This document shows, piece by piece, positions 16,022-24,956 of a stretch of 64,000 bases of DNA. The DNA comes from Variovorax saccharolyticus (GTDB lineage: Bacteria > Pseudomonadota > Gammaproteobacteria > Burkholderiales > Burkholderiaceae_C). Under the pieces are notes generated by a model that saw only the letters and a list, made by a program, of their open reading frames with translations, was not told where the DNA came from and made no database searches. Numbering within the stretch: position 1 is the stretch's first letter; every line of letters begins with the position of its first letter. The position numbers were made by a program, and so were the translations under genes. Where the stretch lies: contig NZ_JASZYT010000014.1 of the NCBI RefSeq assembly GCF_030316765.1, positions 1 to 64,000 on the forward strand, written 5' to 3'.

Positions 16022-16435
16022 GTGGGTCATGGCAATCGTGGTCTTTTCGACTCCGTGCCAAAGGACGCCTTCCAATTTGGCTACAGGACGCAATTCGATG
16101 CCCGCAAGGTGTCCGAGGCGCTTCGCCTGAAAAAGGAAGATGTATCGCACCTGGCGTCGGTCTCCGTGAAGTCGGTGCGCTACGACGACGCAAATCCGGA
16201 GCAGGTTCGTGGGCGTCTGGCGGAGATCGCCAACACCATGAACCTCGTCGCCTCCACGTTCGCCGGCGACGTGGCCAAGGCAGCCACTTGGTTCCTTACG
16301 CGCAATCCCATGCTCGGCGACGTTTCCTCCCGCGACATGATTCGCCTTGGGCCCTACGAACGACTGCGCCGGTTCATCATCGACGCCCTGCGCGAGCGCG
16401 ATACACAGCGCTACGAGCCCACCGAGGCGGCCTGA
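16022..16435 (+). CDS. DUF2384 (MbcA/ParS/Xre-type) antitoxin, apparently without its toxin
   Basis: The 137-residue product has an N-terminal helical part (FDARKVSEALRLKKEDVSHLA, helix-turn-helix-like) and a C-terminal DUF2384 toxin-binding domain (AATWFLTRNPMLGDVSSRDMIRLGPYERLRRFI), where the 'WFxxxNPxLGxxxPxxM' pattern is typical. I chose the GTG at 16022; a GTG at 16052 is possible. Such antitoxins normally precede a RES-domain toxin on the same strand. Here the next plus-strand sequence is not RES-like, so it is an orphan antitoxin or its toxin was replaced. A second, complete antitoxin-RES pair lies next to it on the other strand. Confidence 0.75.
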   Translation: MGHGNRGLFDSVPKDAFQFGYRTQFDARKVSEALRLKKEDVSHLASVSVKSVRYDDANPEQVRGRLAEIANTMNLVASTFAGDVAKAATWFLTRNPMLGDVSSRDMIRLGPYERLRRFIIDALRERDTQRYEPTEAA

Positions 16436-16738
16436 CGCGTCGCGATCCATCCGAGACGTGCCAAGAAGAAACATACCGTCGCCCGCTCCCACAAGGCGCT
16501 CGGCCCTCCGGGTCTCTTGGAACTCGATCGATCCAGTGCCGCGAGCCTCCAGGAGTGGATCGAGGCCTCGCGCGCTCTCGATCAGCTCAGCGCCTCTCTG
16601 TACTTCGAGACCGAGCCTGTTGATTTCCATCGCGTGCTTCAAGCGTCGTGGACCCGCTTCACCACCTCCGGCGAGGTGCTTGCGGGCGCAACGATGCCGA
16701 ACGGCGAGTTCTGCACGATTTCCATGCTCAGGGCCAGC
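16436..16738 (+). other. Open frame after the orphan antitoxin, unknown
   Basis: The antitoxin frame is open again after its stop and reads RAKKKHTVARSHKALGPPG, then ASLQEWIEASRALDQLSASL and FETEPVDFHRVLQASW. A TTG at 16517 could start a protein of 117 residues, but its last third overlaps the RES toxin gene in antisense and looks like a shadow. The composition is protein-like and may be a truncated partner gene of the orphan antitoxin, yet I recognise no family. Confidence 0.3.
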
Positions 16739-17206
16739 TCAAGGAAACATTCGGTCGTCGAACTCGAATGGATTGCGCTCGACCGTGACCGCCACCTGCT
16801 CGAAAGCCGCATGATCGGGGTTCAGAACGATGTTGCTCTCGCTCGGTTCGACGGCCGACGGAACCCATAGGCCGAGTGCCCCTCCAGCCTTGCGCCAGGC
16901 CACGCCGATCGATTGGGTGAGCGCTTCTTGGTCGATCCAGTCCGCGGGAAGGTCATCGCGAACATCCTGCAGGTCGGCGCCGTCGGGCAGATCGAAGCGA
17001 ATCAGGGCTTGGCCGATCGGCTTCACGCCGTTGCAATGGACGCGCTTCTCGAGTTGGCAGATCGCGCGACTGCCTCCCGCGTAGATTACAGGCAGCCCGT
17101 CCGGGGACGGCAAGTGCCACCGCCCCGGTGACAGCGTCGAGCCGTAGCTGAGTTGGTCGCGCCGCAAGTCCTTGGTCGTGCAGATGCGCCAGACCGACAG
17201 CGTCAA
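16739..17206 (-). CDS. RES-domain toxin (NAD+ phosphorylase family)
   Basis: The 155-residue product has the RES family layout: VWRICTTKDL at the start, then the YSGTLSxGRWHxxG-like stretch (YGSTLSPGRWHLPSPDGLPVIYAGGS read along the gene), LEKRVHC, and the late LWVPSAVEPSESNIVLNPDH block ending in RNPFEFDDRMFP. RES toxins degrade NAD+ and arrest growth. Translation must start at the TTG at 17206, which overlaps the antitoxin stop as TTGA; homologues begin at the same point. The rare start and the overlap should limit toxin output relative to the antitoxin. Confidence 0.88.
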   Translation of the reverse strand: MTLSVWRICTTKDLRRDQLSYGSTLSPGRWHLPSPDGLPVIYAGGSRAICQLEKRVHCNGVKPIGQALIRFDLPDGADLQDVRDDLPADWIDQEALTQSIGVAWRKAGGALGLWVPSAVEPSESNIVLNPDHAAFEQVAVTVERNPFEFDDRMFP

Positions 17207-17724
17207 ACGACGCCCCCGTGCTTGATTGCGCTGAGGATCGCGCGCACCTTCTCGCCGCCATATTCGTTCGTCGCGAACTCGATGGGCGTCTTTCCGTCGA
17301 GCAGGGGATGGGGCTTGGTCATCCAGGTCGGGCCCTGCTCCCCAAACACTTCGGCCGCCCGAACCAACAGGTCCGACTGGCGGAACAGGCGCTCGGTGAC
17401 GCCGGGCTCCAGGGGCGTCTCGGGGCGCGTGCGCGAAAGCGTCGACGCATTGACGCTGAGGGCCGTGAGGAGGTCTTTCTTGCGCGGAAGTCGCGATGCC
17501 TCGAACCACTCGTCCAAGCAGCGAGCAGGCACGCTCCACGACGCGTAGCGCGCGGCAACGCCTCGATTCAGTCCCCAGGCCGTTTCACTGACGTGGAAGA
17601 AGCGCGTTCCCGCTCCACGGAAATCGTCCTTCCCGCGCGAGAAGGCATGGACGAACACGCCTTCGAAGGCCTTCGCCATGACGCCAGCGGCGGACATTGC
17701 TGCAGGGTTGGGTGTGGTGCTCAT
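17203..17724 (-). CDS. Xre/DUF2384-type antitoxin of the RES toxin
   Basis: From the ATG at 17724 the 173-residue product has an N-terminal helix-turn-helix-like part (LPRKKDLLTALSVNASTLSR) and a C-terminal DUF2384 domain (EVFGEQGPTWMTKPHPLLDGKTPIEFATNEYGGEKV as read across the region), whose 'WLxxPxxxLxGxxPxE' pattern is typical. The frame is open further upstream, but the start at 17724 is set by the palindromes at 17743-17775 that must lie outside the gene. It neutralises the RES toxin and should repress the pair. Confidence 0.88.
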   Translation of the reverse strand: MSTTPNPAAMSAAGVMAKAFEGVFVHAFSRGKDDFRGAGTRFFHVSETAWGLNRGVAARYASWSVPARCLDEWFEASRLPRKKDLLTALSVNASTLSRTRPETPLEPGVTERLFRQSDLLVRAAEVFGEQGPTWMTKPHPLLDGKTPIEFATNEYGGEKVRAILSAIKHGGVV

Positions 17725-17742
17725 GGGGACAACATAGCATAC

Positions 17743-17775
17743 TTGCATTTGCAATGCTAGCAACGTGCAATTGCA
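17743..17775. promoter_or_regulatory. Two palindromic operators of the Xre/RES pair
   Basis: TTGCA-TT-TGCAA (17743-17754) and TGCAATTGCA (17766-17775) are both perfect palindromes with the same TGCAA half-site. Their centres are 22 bp apart, two helical turns, so two dimers would bind on the same face. On the minus strand a TTGCTA (-35) and a TATGCT (-10) with 16-nt spacing bracket the first palindrome, which would block the promoter. Confidence 0.75.
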
Positions 17776-18064
17776 TGGTAGACAACCAGCGGGCGAATCT
17801 TCCCGACGAAGCTGCGAACACTCTGAGAATCTGGCATTCGGACTTCAGCTGGGGATTGCTGTGTGCGTCCACCCACTGCAGCGCTGCTGGCGGACGGTGG
17901 ACCTTGATCGACCGCACCAGGGGTGCGAGGCATGGCGCCGGCGCGGGCTGCTGTCGATTGGCTGAGCCCCTACTCGTCGGTAGACGGCTGACAACGGCGA
18001 GCCGACAGGATATATTTTTCATCCGGAGGGAGAGGGTAGGCACTCTCTGTTGGAGGTCTTTGCG

Positions 18065-18328
18065 ATGCCATCCGACGCTGCACTTCATCGGTTTGAATAC
18101 GACGGTTGGTTTGTGGTGATTGAGTTGGACGGGTCAGGTTTGGATGGCGTGTCTTCAGGGCACGCTGACCTGCACTGGAAGAACGGGCACCGATGTCGCA
18201 TTGCCCTCGCCGGCAAGTACGAGGATCGGGCGAGCGCAATCGCGGCGCTCGCCCAGAGATCGCGCGCCTTCATCGATGACTGGGACATCACGCGAGCACA
18301 GCGCGCTTCACCCTTCATCGATCAGTAG
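18065..18328 (+). CDS. Hypothetical protein (87 aa)
   Basis: GGAGG lies 8 nt before the ATG at 18065. The product contains FEYDGWFVVIELDGSG, HADLHWKNGHRCRIALAG and a helical end (ASAIAALAQRSRAFIDDW), suggesting a small alpha/beta fold. No family recognised. It is alone on the plus strand between the Xre/RES pair and the lactate dehydrogenase gene. Confidence 0.6.
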   Translation: MPSDAALHRFEYDGWFVVIELDGSGLDGVSSGHADLHWKNGHRCRIALAGKYEDRASAIAALAQRSRAFIDDWDITRAQRASPFIDQ

Positions 18329-18732
18329 GTCCGAAAGGGGCCGCCGCAAGATGCGCAGATGTGCAATCACTACAGCTCAGCAAGTCCCGACCGCGACCGC
18401 CTGCAGTCTGCCAAGACCCGCCCTTCGCTCCGACCGCGGTTTGGACTGCTTCAAACCTGGTTGAAGCTGTTCGCCTTCGGCCTATCGAACGTCGGCGGCT
18501 GACGATAGCAGCCATTGACGATTGCCTCCGCGAACCGTCGCTTGCTTTGCAAAACTTGACCTTCGCGGACGTGGGTGCGGTGACACCTTTGCCACGGATC
18601 GTCCCCGACCAAAGCCGAGTGCGGCAACGCCGTCGAGATGCAACGCCTCGACGGAAGCGCAGTCCCGCGGTACAACGGGGCACTTGGTCCCCGTTTGCTG
18701 AGATCAGCGATCGCATCACGCCAGGAGATCTC
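18329..18732. other. Intergenic region, no gene seen
   Basis: The frame of the downstream dehydrogenase is open through this stretch but the translation is Arg-rich and unlike any N-terminal extension of that family. No clear promoter or structure was found. Confidence 0.4.
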
Positions 18733-19728
18733 ATGAAGACAGCTGTGTTCAGTACTCGAAGCTACGACAAGACCCTGCTGACGGCGGCCAACACCAGGGC
18801 GTTGCATGAACTGAGGTTCCTACAAGACAGGTTGACGGCCAATACGGCGTCGCTGGCCGCCGGCTGCGAGGCTGTCTGTGTTTTCGTGAACGACAGCGTC
18901 GATGCCGAAGTGCTGGCCATACTGGCCGGGCAGGGAACGCGGCTGGTCGCCACTCGTTCCACCGGCTACAACCAGATCGACGCTGCGGCTGCCGCAAGGC
19001 TGGGCATCGAGGTCGTGCGCGTCACCGACTATTCGCCGTATTCGGTGGCCGAGTTTGCCGTCGGCCTGCTGCTGGCGGTGAACCGCAAGATCGCGCGGGC
19101 CAGCGCGCGCACGCGCGACGGCAATTTCGAACTCGACGGCCTGATGGGCTTCGACCTGCACGGCAAGACCGTAGGCGTGATCGGTACCGGCAAGATCGGC
19201 ACCATCTTTGCGCGCGTCATGCTGGGCTTCGGGTGCACGGTGCTGGGCTATGACCAGTACCGCAACCCTGCCTTCGAGGCCATGGGCGGGCACTATATGA
19301 GCACGGTGGACCTGGTGCCCGACTGCGACGTCATCTCGCTGCATTGCCCCCTGACGCCCGAGACAAAGCACATCGTGAACGCCGAGTCATTGGCACGCGT
19401 GAAGCGCGGCGCTATCCTCATCAACACCAGCCGCGGCGGCTTGGTTGACACTGAGGCTGCGATCGCCGCGCTGAAGACCGGGCAGCTCGGCGGACTGGCG
19501 ATCGACGTCTACGAGCAGGAAGCCAGCCTGTTCTTCCAGGACCTGTCGTCGACCATCATCGAGGACGATGTGATCCAGCGGCTGGTGTCGTTCCACAACG
19601 TGATCGTGACGGGCCATCAGGGCTTCTTCACCCAGGAGGCCATCGGGCAGATCATGCAGACCACGATCGAGAGCATCAGTGCCTTCGAGGCGGGGACCGA
19701 GTTGGTCAACCGTGTTCCGGTTTCCTGA
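18733..19728 (+). CDS. ldhA: D-lactate dehydrogenase (2-hydroxyacid dehydrogenase family)
   Basis: The 331-residue protein is full length for LdhA. It has the N-terminal substrate domain beginning MKTAVFSTRSYD, the NAD-binding GxGxxG as GVIGTGKIG (near residue 152), and the catalytic triad in NTSRGGLVD (Arg), the VYEQE segment (Glu) and TGHQGFFT (His). The sequence from FFQDLSSTIIEDDVIQRL to the His is characteristic of fermentative LdhA (pyruvate to D-lactate with NADH). AGGAGAT lies 4-5 nt before the ATG at 18733. Its presence fits the theme of fermentation genes (decayed pta-ackA) in this window. Confidence 0.9.
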   Translation: MKTAVFSTRSYDKTLLTAANTRALHELRFLQDRLTANTASLAAGCEAVCVFVNDSVDAEVLAILAGQGTRLVATRSTGYNQIDAAAAARLGIEVVRVTDYSPYSVAEFAVGLLLAVNRKIARASARTRDGNFELDGLMGFDLHGKTVGVIGTGKIGTIFARVMLGFGCTVLGYDQYRNPAFEAMGGHYMSTVDLVPDCDVISLHCPLTPETKHIVNAESLARVKRGAILINTSRGGLVDTEAAIAALKTGQLGGLAIDVYEQEASLFFQDLSSTIIEDDVIQRLVSFHNVIVTGHQGFFTQEAIGQIMQTTIESISAFEAGTELVNRVPVS

Positions 19729-19851
19729 CCACCTTGACAGCGTGGGCGCAACCGCAAAGAAGCCTCCGTTCCCTCGTGTTCGAGGAGCGCGGCCCGCCCG
19801 GCAATCTGTGGGACAGGGATGGACCTGACAGCGTAAGTTTGGCCAGCGACC

Positions 19852-20677
19852 GTGAAGGACAGGCCCAGCTTGCTTGCCGGATCGCGGACTATGGCGAGGG
19901 ACTGGAGCGGGCCAGGCGTGCCCGCTGGCAACCTGATCGATCTGGCCGATCTCGCCGGCAACCAGAGCGGACAGGCCGACTACTCGATGCTGCCGGGTTT
20001 CTTCGAGGTCTTTGCCAAGGACACGCTGCACATCTGGACACCGCAGGAACTCGTGGCCTTCTCGTTCGCCGTGACGCCGGCCTTTCTTTCCGGCGAGCAC
20101 TACCAGTACAGCAACACCAACACGGTGCTGCTCGGCATGGTGATCGAAGCGGTGACCGGGCCGCTGCTGGGCGAGGTGCTGGCCGCGCGCGTCTTCAGGC
20201 CGCTTGGGCTGAGCGGCACGAGCTATCCGACGTCGGCCAAGCTGCCGCCGCCCACCCCACGCCCTATGCGGTCGACGTCGTCACGGGTGGCATCGACGAT
20301 CAGCCGCTCGTCTGCCCGACTTCACTGGCGGGTTCCGGCGCCATCGCATCCACACTGTCCGACCTGCTCGTGTGGGGCGACGCGCTGGGTCTCGGCTCGC
20401 TCCTCAGTGCGCAACGCCAGGGTCTGCGCAAATCGCGCGCGAAAAGGTCACCAACGGCCCCGAGTACGACCGCTACGGCCTGGGGATCGGGCAGATCGGT
20501 GACTGGTGGGGACACACCGGCAGCGGCGTCGGATTCCAGATCACCACCATGAACCTCGTGTCCCGCAACGCCACGGTCTCGGTGATGGTGAACGCCACGC
20601 CCGAAGGCGCTCGCCGCGACCTCAACCTGGCGCAGGAACTGTTCGAGAAGCTGGCCGCGGTCGTCCAGGCGGCCTGA
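19852..20677 (+). pseudogene. Serine hydrolase (beta-lactamase class C-like), truncated and frameshifted
   Basis: Frame one carries DYSMLPGFFEVFAKDTL, TPAFLSGEHYQYSNTNTVLLG (the YxN motif as YSN) and the FRPLGLSGTSYP block; then HPTPYAVDVVTGGI and GSGAIASTLSDLLVWGDAL lie in a second frame (after about 20245); the end with YGLGIGQIGDWWGHTGSG (HTG motif) is in a third frame up to the stop at 20677. The N-terminal SxxK nucleophile region is not found, so the gene is both truncated and frameshifted at least twice. Confidence 0.8.
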
Positions 20678-20987
20678 CGATCAAGAGGTCGGCTGGCGTC
20701 ACCCAGGCGCTGCGGCTACCAGAACCGCCACCATGGCCGACGCTGCCGCATGTGCAGAGGCCGCAGGTCGAGGCGATCGATGATGCTGGCCGCCGCGCCG
20801 AAACGGCTGGCAGGCCCGGGCTCCTGATCCAATGACGCGCGGCCGCAGCGGGCCCGGTCCTGCATCGGACGCCGGTCGTTGCGATTTAGCGGAGAGGAGG
20901 CGGTGTCCGGGGAGGGCATGGCCAAACAATAACCGACTCTTGCGTTGCGACTGCGTGCATTTTCGAGCGGCGACCCGCGTTGCTCGC
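20678..20987. other. Intergenic region, nothing recognised
   Basis: About 310 nt between the dead serine hydrolase and the TAXI-type gene. Short open frames on the minus strand have no start signals or known motifs. Confidence 0.4.
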
Positions 20988-22380
20988 CTACTTGATTGGA
21001 CGTGCCGGCACCGCCGCTGCCGCGCCTGACTCTATCGTATCGAGCCCCTTGCCCGCAGCGATGTGCAGGGGGATCAGCAGGTCCTTGCGCGCCGTGGCCG
21101 CGGAAACCTGCGTGCCCTGCGCGCTGCCGCGCGCCGCGAAATCACGGCCCTTCTCGAACACTTCACGCGTTAGCGTACCGACCTCGGCATCGGAAAGGCC
21201 GGTGCCGGCGACCAGCAGTGCGGCGGTCGCGACGGTGCGCACCCCCTGGTTCTGGGTGGCATAAGCGCCCGGCGAAATCGGGTAGGCAACGTAACCGCGG
21301 TTCGCCGCGACGAGCGCGGCGATCGCCCGCTCCGAGAGTGGGATGAGGCGCAGCGGGATCTCCGTGAGTGCGTCGCGGATACTGTCCGCAGGGACGCCGA
21401 TCACCTGGATGACCGCATCCGCTTCCTTCCGCCGCAGCGCCACCAGCGCATCGCCGAGCGAGAACTCGAGCGGCTGAATGTCCTTGATGCCCAGCCCGTG
21501 TGCTTCGAGCACGCGCAGGGCCGTGGTGCGCGACGCGGAGCCCGGTTGGCCGATGGCGACCCGCCGGCCCCGGAGATCCGCCACCAATGCCGGGGCGCCA
21601 TCGGCGCGCGTCAGAACGTGCACCGGCTCGGGGTAGAGGCTGCCGACGGCTCGCAGCGCGGCGTGCGGCCCGTCCGCGGCGAAATTCTCTTTGCCGGTGT
21701 ACGCGTCGAACGCTGCGTCGCCCTGCGCGAGGGCGAGCGAAACCTTGCCCTCGCGTACCAGTCTCAGGTTCTCCTCGCCGCCGTGCGTGATGAGCGGCAC
21801 CATGCGCGAGCCCTCGGCGAACGCCTGCGCGAAACGCAGGTACTGGCCGTGCTCCGGGCCGGCGGCGATGGCGTAGCCGTCCGCGGCGCGCGCAAGCCGC
21901 GCCCGGATCGTCGCATAGGCCGCCCCCAGCTCCTCCTCGATCACGGCACGCTGGGCGGGATCAGCGCCGCGCGGGACGGAATCAACCACCTTGCGCATCG
22001 CGTCGAGGATCGCCGCCGCGCCCTGCGGCGCGTTCGTGGCGTATGCAGGCGCCGTAGCCTGCGTGTAGCCGCCGGGCACGGCCGCCACCCAGCGGTCTCC
22101 ATCGCACTTGTATAGCGCCGTGCCGTGCGCGCGCACGATGTCGCCGGCCTTGTTGCCGCCGGCGTTGATGCCGCTGAGACCCTTCGGCCCGGCGCCGAGT
22201 GCGGACACGAGGCCCGCCACCCCCGGCGCATCCCACGCGCCGAAATCGAATGCGTTTTCGAGCTTGAGGTCGATGTCGTAGTACAGGATGCGCCGCGTCT
22301 CGCCCGCAGGCGCCTTGGTGTCGGACTGGGAGCCCCAGCGCTCGAACGCGGTGACCGAGACGGTCCCCGGGGCAGCGCCT
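20988..22380 (-). pseudogene. TAXI-type TRAP receptor gene lacking its 5' end
   Basis: The frame is open from a junction near 22380 to the stop at 20988. It reads [35 protein letters not shown], the glycine-rich [14 protein letters not shown] block, then the periplasmic-binding core of the NMT1/TAXI kind (FAEGSRMVPLITHGGEENLRLVREG, LALAQGDAAFDAY, VADLRGRRVAIGQPGSASR, TEIPLRLIPLS). There is no signal peptide or start: the sequence begins inside a fic remnant. An ATG at 22220 could start a cytoplasmic 410-residue product. TAXI proteins bind small acids for TRAP transporters; no TRAP membrane genes are nearby. Confidence 0.75.
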
Positions 22381-23078
22381 GGGCGAGGCGTTCGCTGACC
22401 CCTTGCTCGTCCTTGGTGCTCACGATGTGGCGGCTCATGTAGAGCACCGGCACCCGCAGCAGCCCCTGCTTGACGAGGTACAGCACATTGAGGATGCGGC
22501 CCGTGCGCCCGTTGCCGTCATAGAACGGGTGGATGCTTTCGAATTGGTGGTGCATCAACGCCATCTTCACCAGTGGTCCGCGTTCAGCAACGCATCATCG
22601 TTGATGAACCGCTCCAGGGCGCCATCAGTCGCACGATCTCGGCGGGGTCATGCGGCGGCGTGTAGACCGTGCGCCCGTCCGAAGCCAAGAGCTTCGTGCC
22701 TGCCTGCGTCCTGGAGCCTGCGTCATTGCCCTCCAGGGTGCGTTGGATGGTGAGGATCTGATTCACCGTGAGCAGCCGTGAGCTCAGAACATCTTCGAAG
22801 CAAACGCGAAGCGCAGCCCGGTAGTTCTCCACCTCCTTGGCTGCCGGCCCCGCGGCTTCGGACCGCTCGCCTCGGAACACCTCGGTGATGATGTTTTCGA
22901 TGGCCGAGTTATCCTTGGCTTCCTGGATGCCCAGCGTGTTGAGCAGAATCCCCTCGTTGGGGACCGTCTCCGCCACCCCCTTGAGCTCGGCCAGACTGCG
23001 TGCGGCCTTGGCAACGGCCTTGAGGATGTCGGGCCGGTCGAACGGGGTGGGGTCCAGATCGAGCAGGGATTGAAGCAT
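22381..23078 (-). pseudogene. Fic-domain AMPylase gene, frameshifted and 3'-truncated
   Basis: From the ATG at 23078 the frame reads MLQSLLDLDPTPFDRPDILK, a DNSAIENIITEVF helix (inhibitory-type region) and VYTPPHDPAEIVRLMAP; then one base is missing near 22610, and [14 protein letters not shown] is in a second frame; after a second shift near 22575 the frame holds the intact catalytic motif [12 protein letters not shown] and [12 protein letters not shown]. The sequence then runs directly into the TAXI-type gene near 22380, losing the C-terminal part. Fic proteins transfer AMP to target proteins and many act as toxins. This one should be inactive. Confidence 0.85.
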
Positions 23079-23089
23079 TGATGGGGCAA

Positions 23090-23141
23090 ACGTGTATAGA
23101 AAAACGTCATTACCTATACATGTCCCTTGCCACGTGTATAG
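23090..23141. promoter_or_regulatory. Cluster of three ACGTGTATAG elements upstream of fic
   Basis: ACGTGTATAG occurs at 23090-23099 and 23132-23141 (both extended by AAAA, so 14 bp are identical). CTATACATGT at 23114-23123 is the same element inverted with one mismatch. The cluster begins 12 nt before the fic ATG and looks like an array of operator half-sites. Confidence 0.6.
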
Positions 23142-23437
23142 AAAACCCCGGCTTCGCACGTACCGCGGGTAAGCAAGCGCCACTTCTGCGCCTCTTGGCG
23201 TCAGCGGAATCTAATGGCCCAATGCCGTTAGCGTAAATTTCTTCTTGGAGAAGTGGGTTACTCCCATGCGTGGCAATCACACCGGGGTCGCCCACCATGA
23301 CGCCCAGGTCCCATGGAATGCCCGAGGAAGCAGTGTTGACCTTCGCCGTGTTGAGCGTCGGGCGCCCCTGGCTTTTTTTAGCTCCGCGGCGTGCCCATGC
23401 TCCAGGCGAAGACGCGCGTGAAATGATTCATCGTCGA
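23142..23437. other. Intergenic region between fic remnant and the catabolic operon
   Basis: No convincing gene. The catabolic operon ends at 23438 and the fic promoter lies at the other end. A run of seven T at 23373-23379, after a GC-rich stretch, lies on the plus strand and is not in the right orientation for the operon. Confidence 0.35.
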
Positions 23438-24232
23438 TCAATAGGTCATGCCTTCGACCGGCTTGGCCCGCCCGCCCGCGGTCGACGCTTGCCGCAGCGC
23501 CTGCGTGATCACGCTCGATACGACCGTCGCAAAATAGCGCGCGCCCCATTGCCCGTACCTTGCTTCGTCCTCCGGCGTCAGGGCGATGATGCCGGCGCAG
23601 TTGCCGGCATCCGAGACCGCGCGCAGCGCCCGCTCGATTGCTGCTTCGACAGCAGGCGACTTCCAGTCGTTGCCGAAGCCCATCGAATGCGAGAGGTCGT
23701 TGGGCCCAACGAAGACCGCATCGACTCCGGGGACCGCCGCGATCTCGGCCGCCTGCTCCACGGCCTCGGGGGTCTCGATCATCACGATCAGTGCGATTCC
23801 CTCGTTGCTGCGCTGCGTGTGGGCGGCGCCGGCGAATGCGCCATAGCCCGCGGCGCGCGAGCTGAACGCGCTGCCGCGACGCCCGATGCCAGGGTAGCGC
23901 ACCTGTTGCACCAGGTCCCGCGCCTCGGCGGCGCTCTCGACCATCGGGATCTGCACGGCGCTCGCCCCCATGTCGAGCACGCGTGCGATGTCCTGGCGCA
24001 GGCAGCGCACCACGGGCACGATGCCGCTCGCGCGCGCGGCGCGCAGCATGTGTTCGGTGGTCTCGTGGCCCGCGCTGCCGTGCTCGTTGTCGATCACGAC
24101 AAAGTCGAAGCCGGCATAGCCGCACATCTCGACGATGGCAGCGCTGGGCAGTGAATTGAAGATCGCGCGCAAGGGTCGGCCGCTGCGCAGCATGGCCGGC
24201 AGGCGCGTGTCTAGAGGATGGCGAATGTCCAT
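23438..24232 (-). CDS. HpcH/HpaI family aldolase
   Basis: The 264-residue product has the class II pyruvate aldolase pattern: FDFVVIDNEHGSAG near residue 45 (the EH pair), VQIPMVESAAEA (metal-binding region), MIETPEAVEQAAEIAAV and VFVGPNDLSHSMG (conserved GPxDLS). These enzymes split 4-hydroxy-2-oxoacids into pyruvate and an aldehyde, using a divalent metal. It is last in the operon behind the HisD-like dehydrogenase and its regulator, so it should catalyse the carbon-carbon cleavage step of the pathway. The RraA-like gene ends 18 nt upstream. Confidence 0.9.
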   Translation of the reverse strand: MDIRHPLDTRLPAMLRSGRPLRAIFNSLPSAAIVEMCGYAGFDFVVIDNEHGSAGHETTEHMLRAARASGIVPVVRCLRQDIARVLDMGASAVQIPMVESAAEARDLVQQVRYPGIGRRGSAFSSRAAGYGAFAGAAHTQRSNEGIALIVMIETPEAVEQAAEIAAVPGVDAVFVGPNDLSHSMGFGNDWKSPAVEAAIERALRAVSDAGNCAGIIALTPEDEARYGQWGARYFATVVSSVITQALRQASTAGGRAKPVEGMTY

Positions 24233-24250
24233 GGTGTGTGCTTCGGGTAG

Positions 24251-24949
24251 TCAGTGGATGTCGTCGGCCGCGCGCATCGCCCGCTCGAGCGCAGCGAGGT
24301 CGAAGGAGCCGCTGCGCGCGGCCGCCAGCAATGGCGCCTCCTTGCGCTGGACGAGTTCGATGCAGGCCGGCAGTGCGTGCAGGCATTCGGGCGCGATCCG
24401 GACCGCGCCGTGGCGATCGGCGTGGATCAGGTCGTCGTTCGCAATGCGCAAGCCGAACACTTCGACGGGCTCGCCGATGTCGACCACGTGCACGAAAGCA
24501 TGCGAAGGGCCGACGCTGCCCGCCAGGATCGGAAAGCCTGGCGCGAGGTCGCCGAGGTCGCGCACCGAGCCGTCGGTCAGGACGCCCGCGACGCCCAGCG
24601 CCTGATGCACGGCCGAGTTGACCTCGCCCCAGAACGATCCGGTGCCGCGGCGCTCGTCGAGGTCCTGCATCACGACGAGGGTCGGCAGGCCCGGCGCTGG
24701 CGCGACATGGCGGTAGTAGTCGAGCCGCAGCTGGCGCAGTTCCGCGGCTGGAAGCGGGGAGGGCGCCGCGGCGCGGATGCGCGCGGTGCGCGCAAAGCCG
24801 AGCATGGGCGCCAGGGGTTGGGGCGCTGCGATCAGCGTGCCGTGGGTAAAGCCCTGCGCGCTTCGACCACCCATGGCGAGTTCGAGCGCATTGCAGATCG
24901 TCGGCGTGTCGACCGAGCGCAGCTTGCGGATCAGTTCGACGGTGAGCAT
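24251..24949 (-). CDS. RraA family protein (4-hydroxy-4-methyl-2-oxoglutarate/oxaloacetate-type aldolase or decarboxylase)
   Basis: The 232-residue protein starts at the ATG at 24949 (an upstream TTG at 24955 is possible). Family motifs are VDTPTICNALE at the N-terminus, FWGEVNSAVHQALGVAGVLTDGSVRDL with the RD pair that binds the metal and substrate, and ANDDLIHADRHGAVRIA near the end. Many relatives are class II aldolases or decarboxylases; the name RraA (RNase E inhibitor) applies only to some. Its location between the receptor genes and the HpcH aldolase supports a metabolic role. Confidence 0.85.
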   Translation of the reverse strand: MLTVELIRKLRSVDTPTICNALELAMGGRSAQGFTHGTLIAAPQPLAPMLGFARTARIRAAAPSPLPAAELRQLRLDYYRHVAPAPGLPTLVVMQDLDERRGTGSFWGEVNSAVHQALGVAGVLTDGSVRDLGDLAPGFPILAGSVGPSHAFVHVVDIGEPVEVFGLRIANDDLIHADRHGAVRIAPECLHALPACIELVQRKEAPLLAAARSGSFDLAALERAMRAADDIH

Positions 24950-24956
24950 CGTCAAA

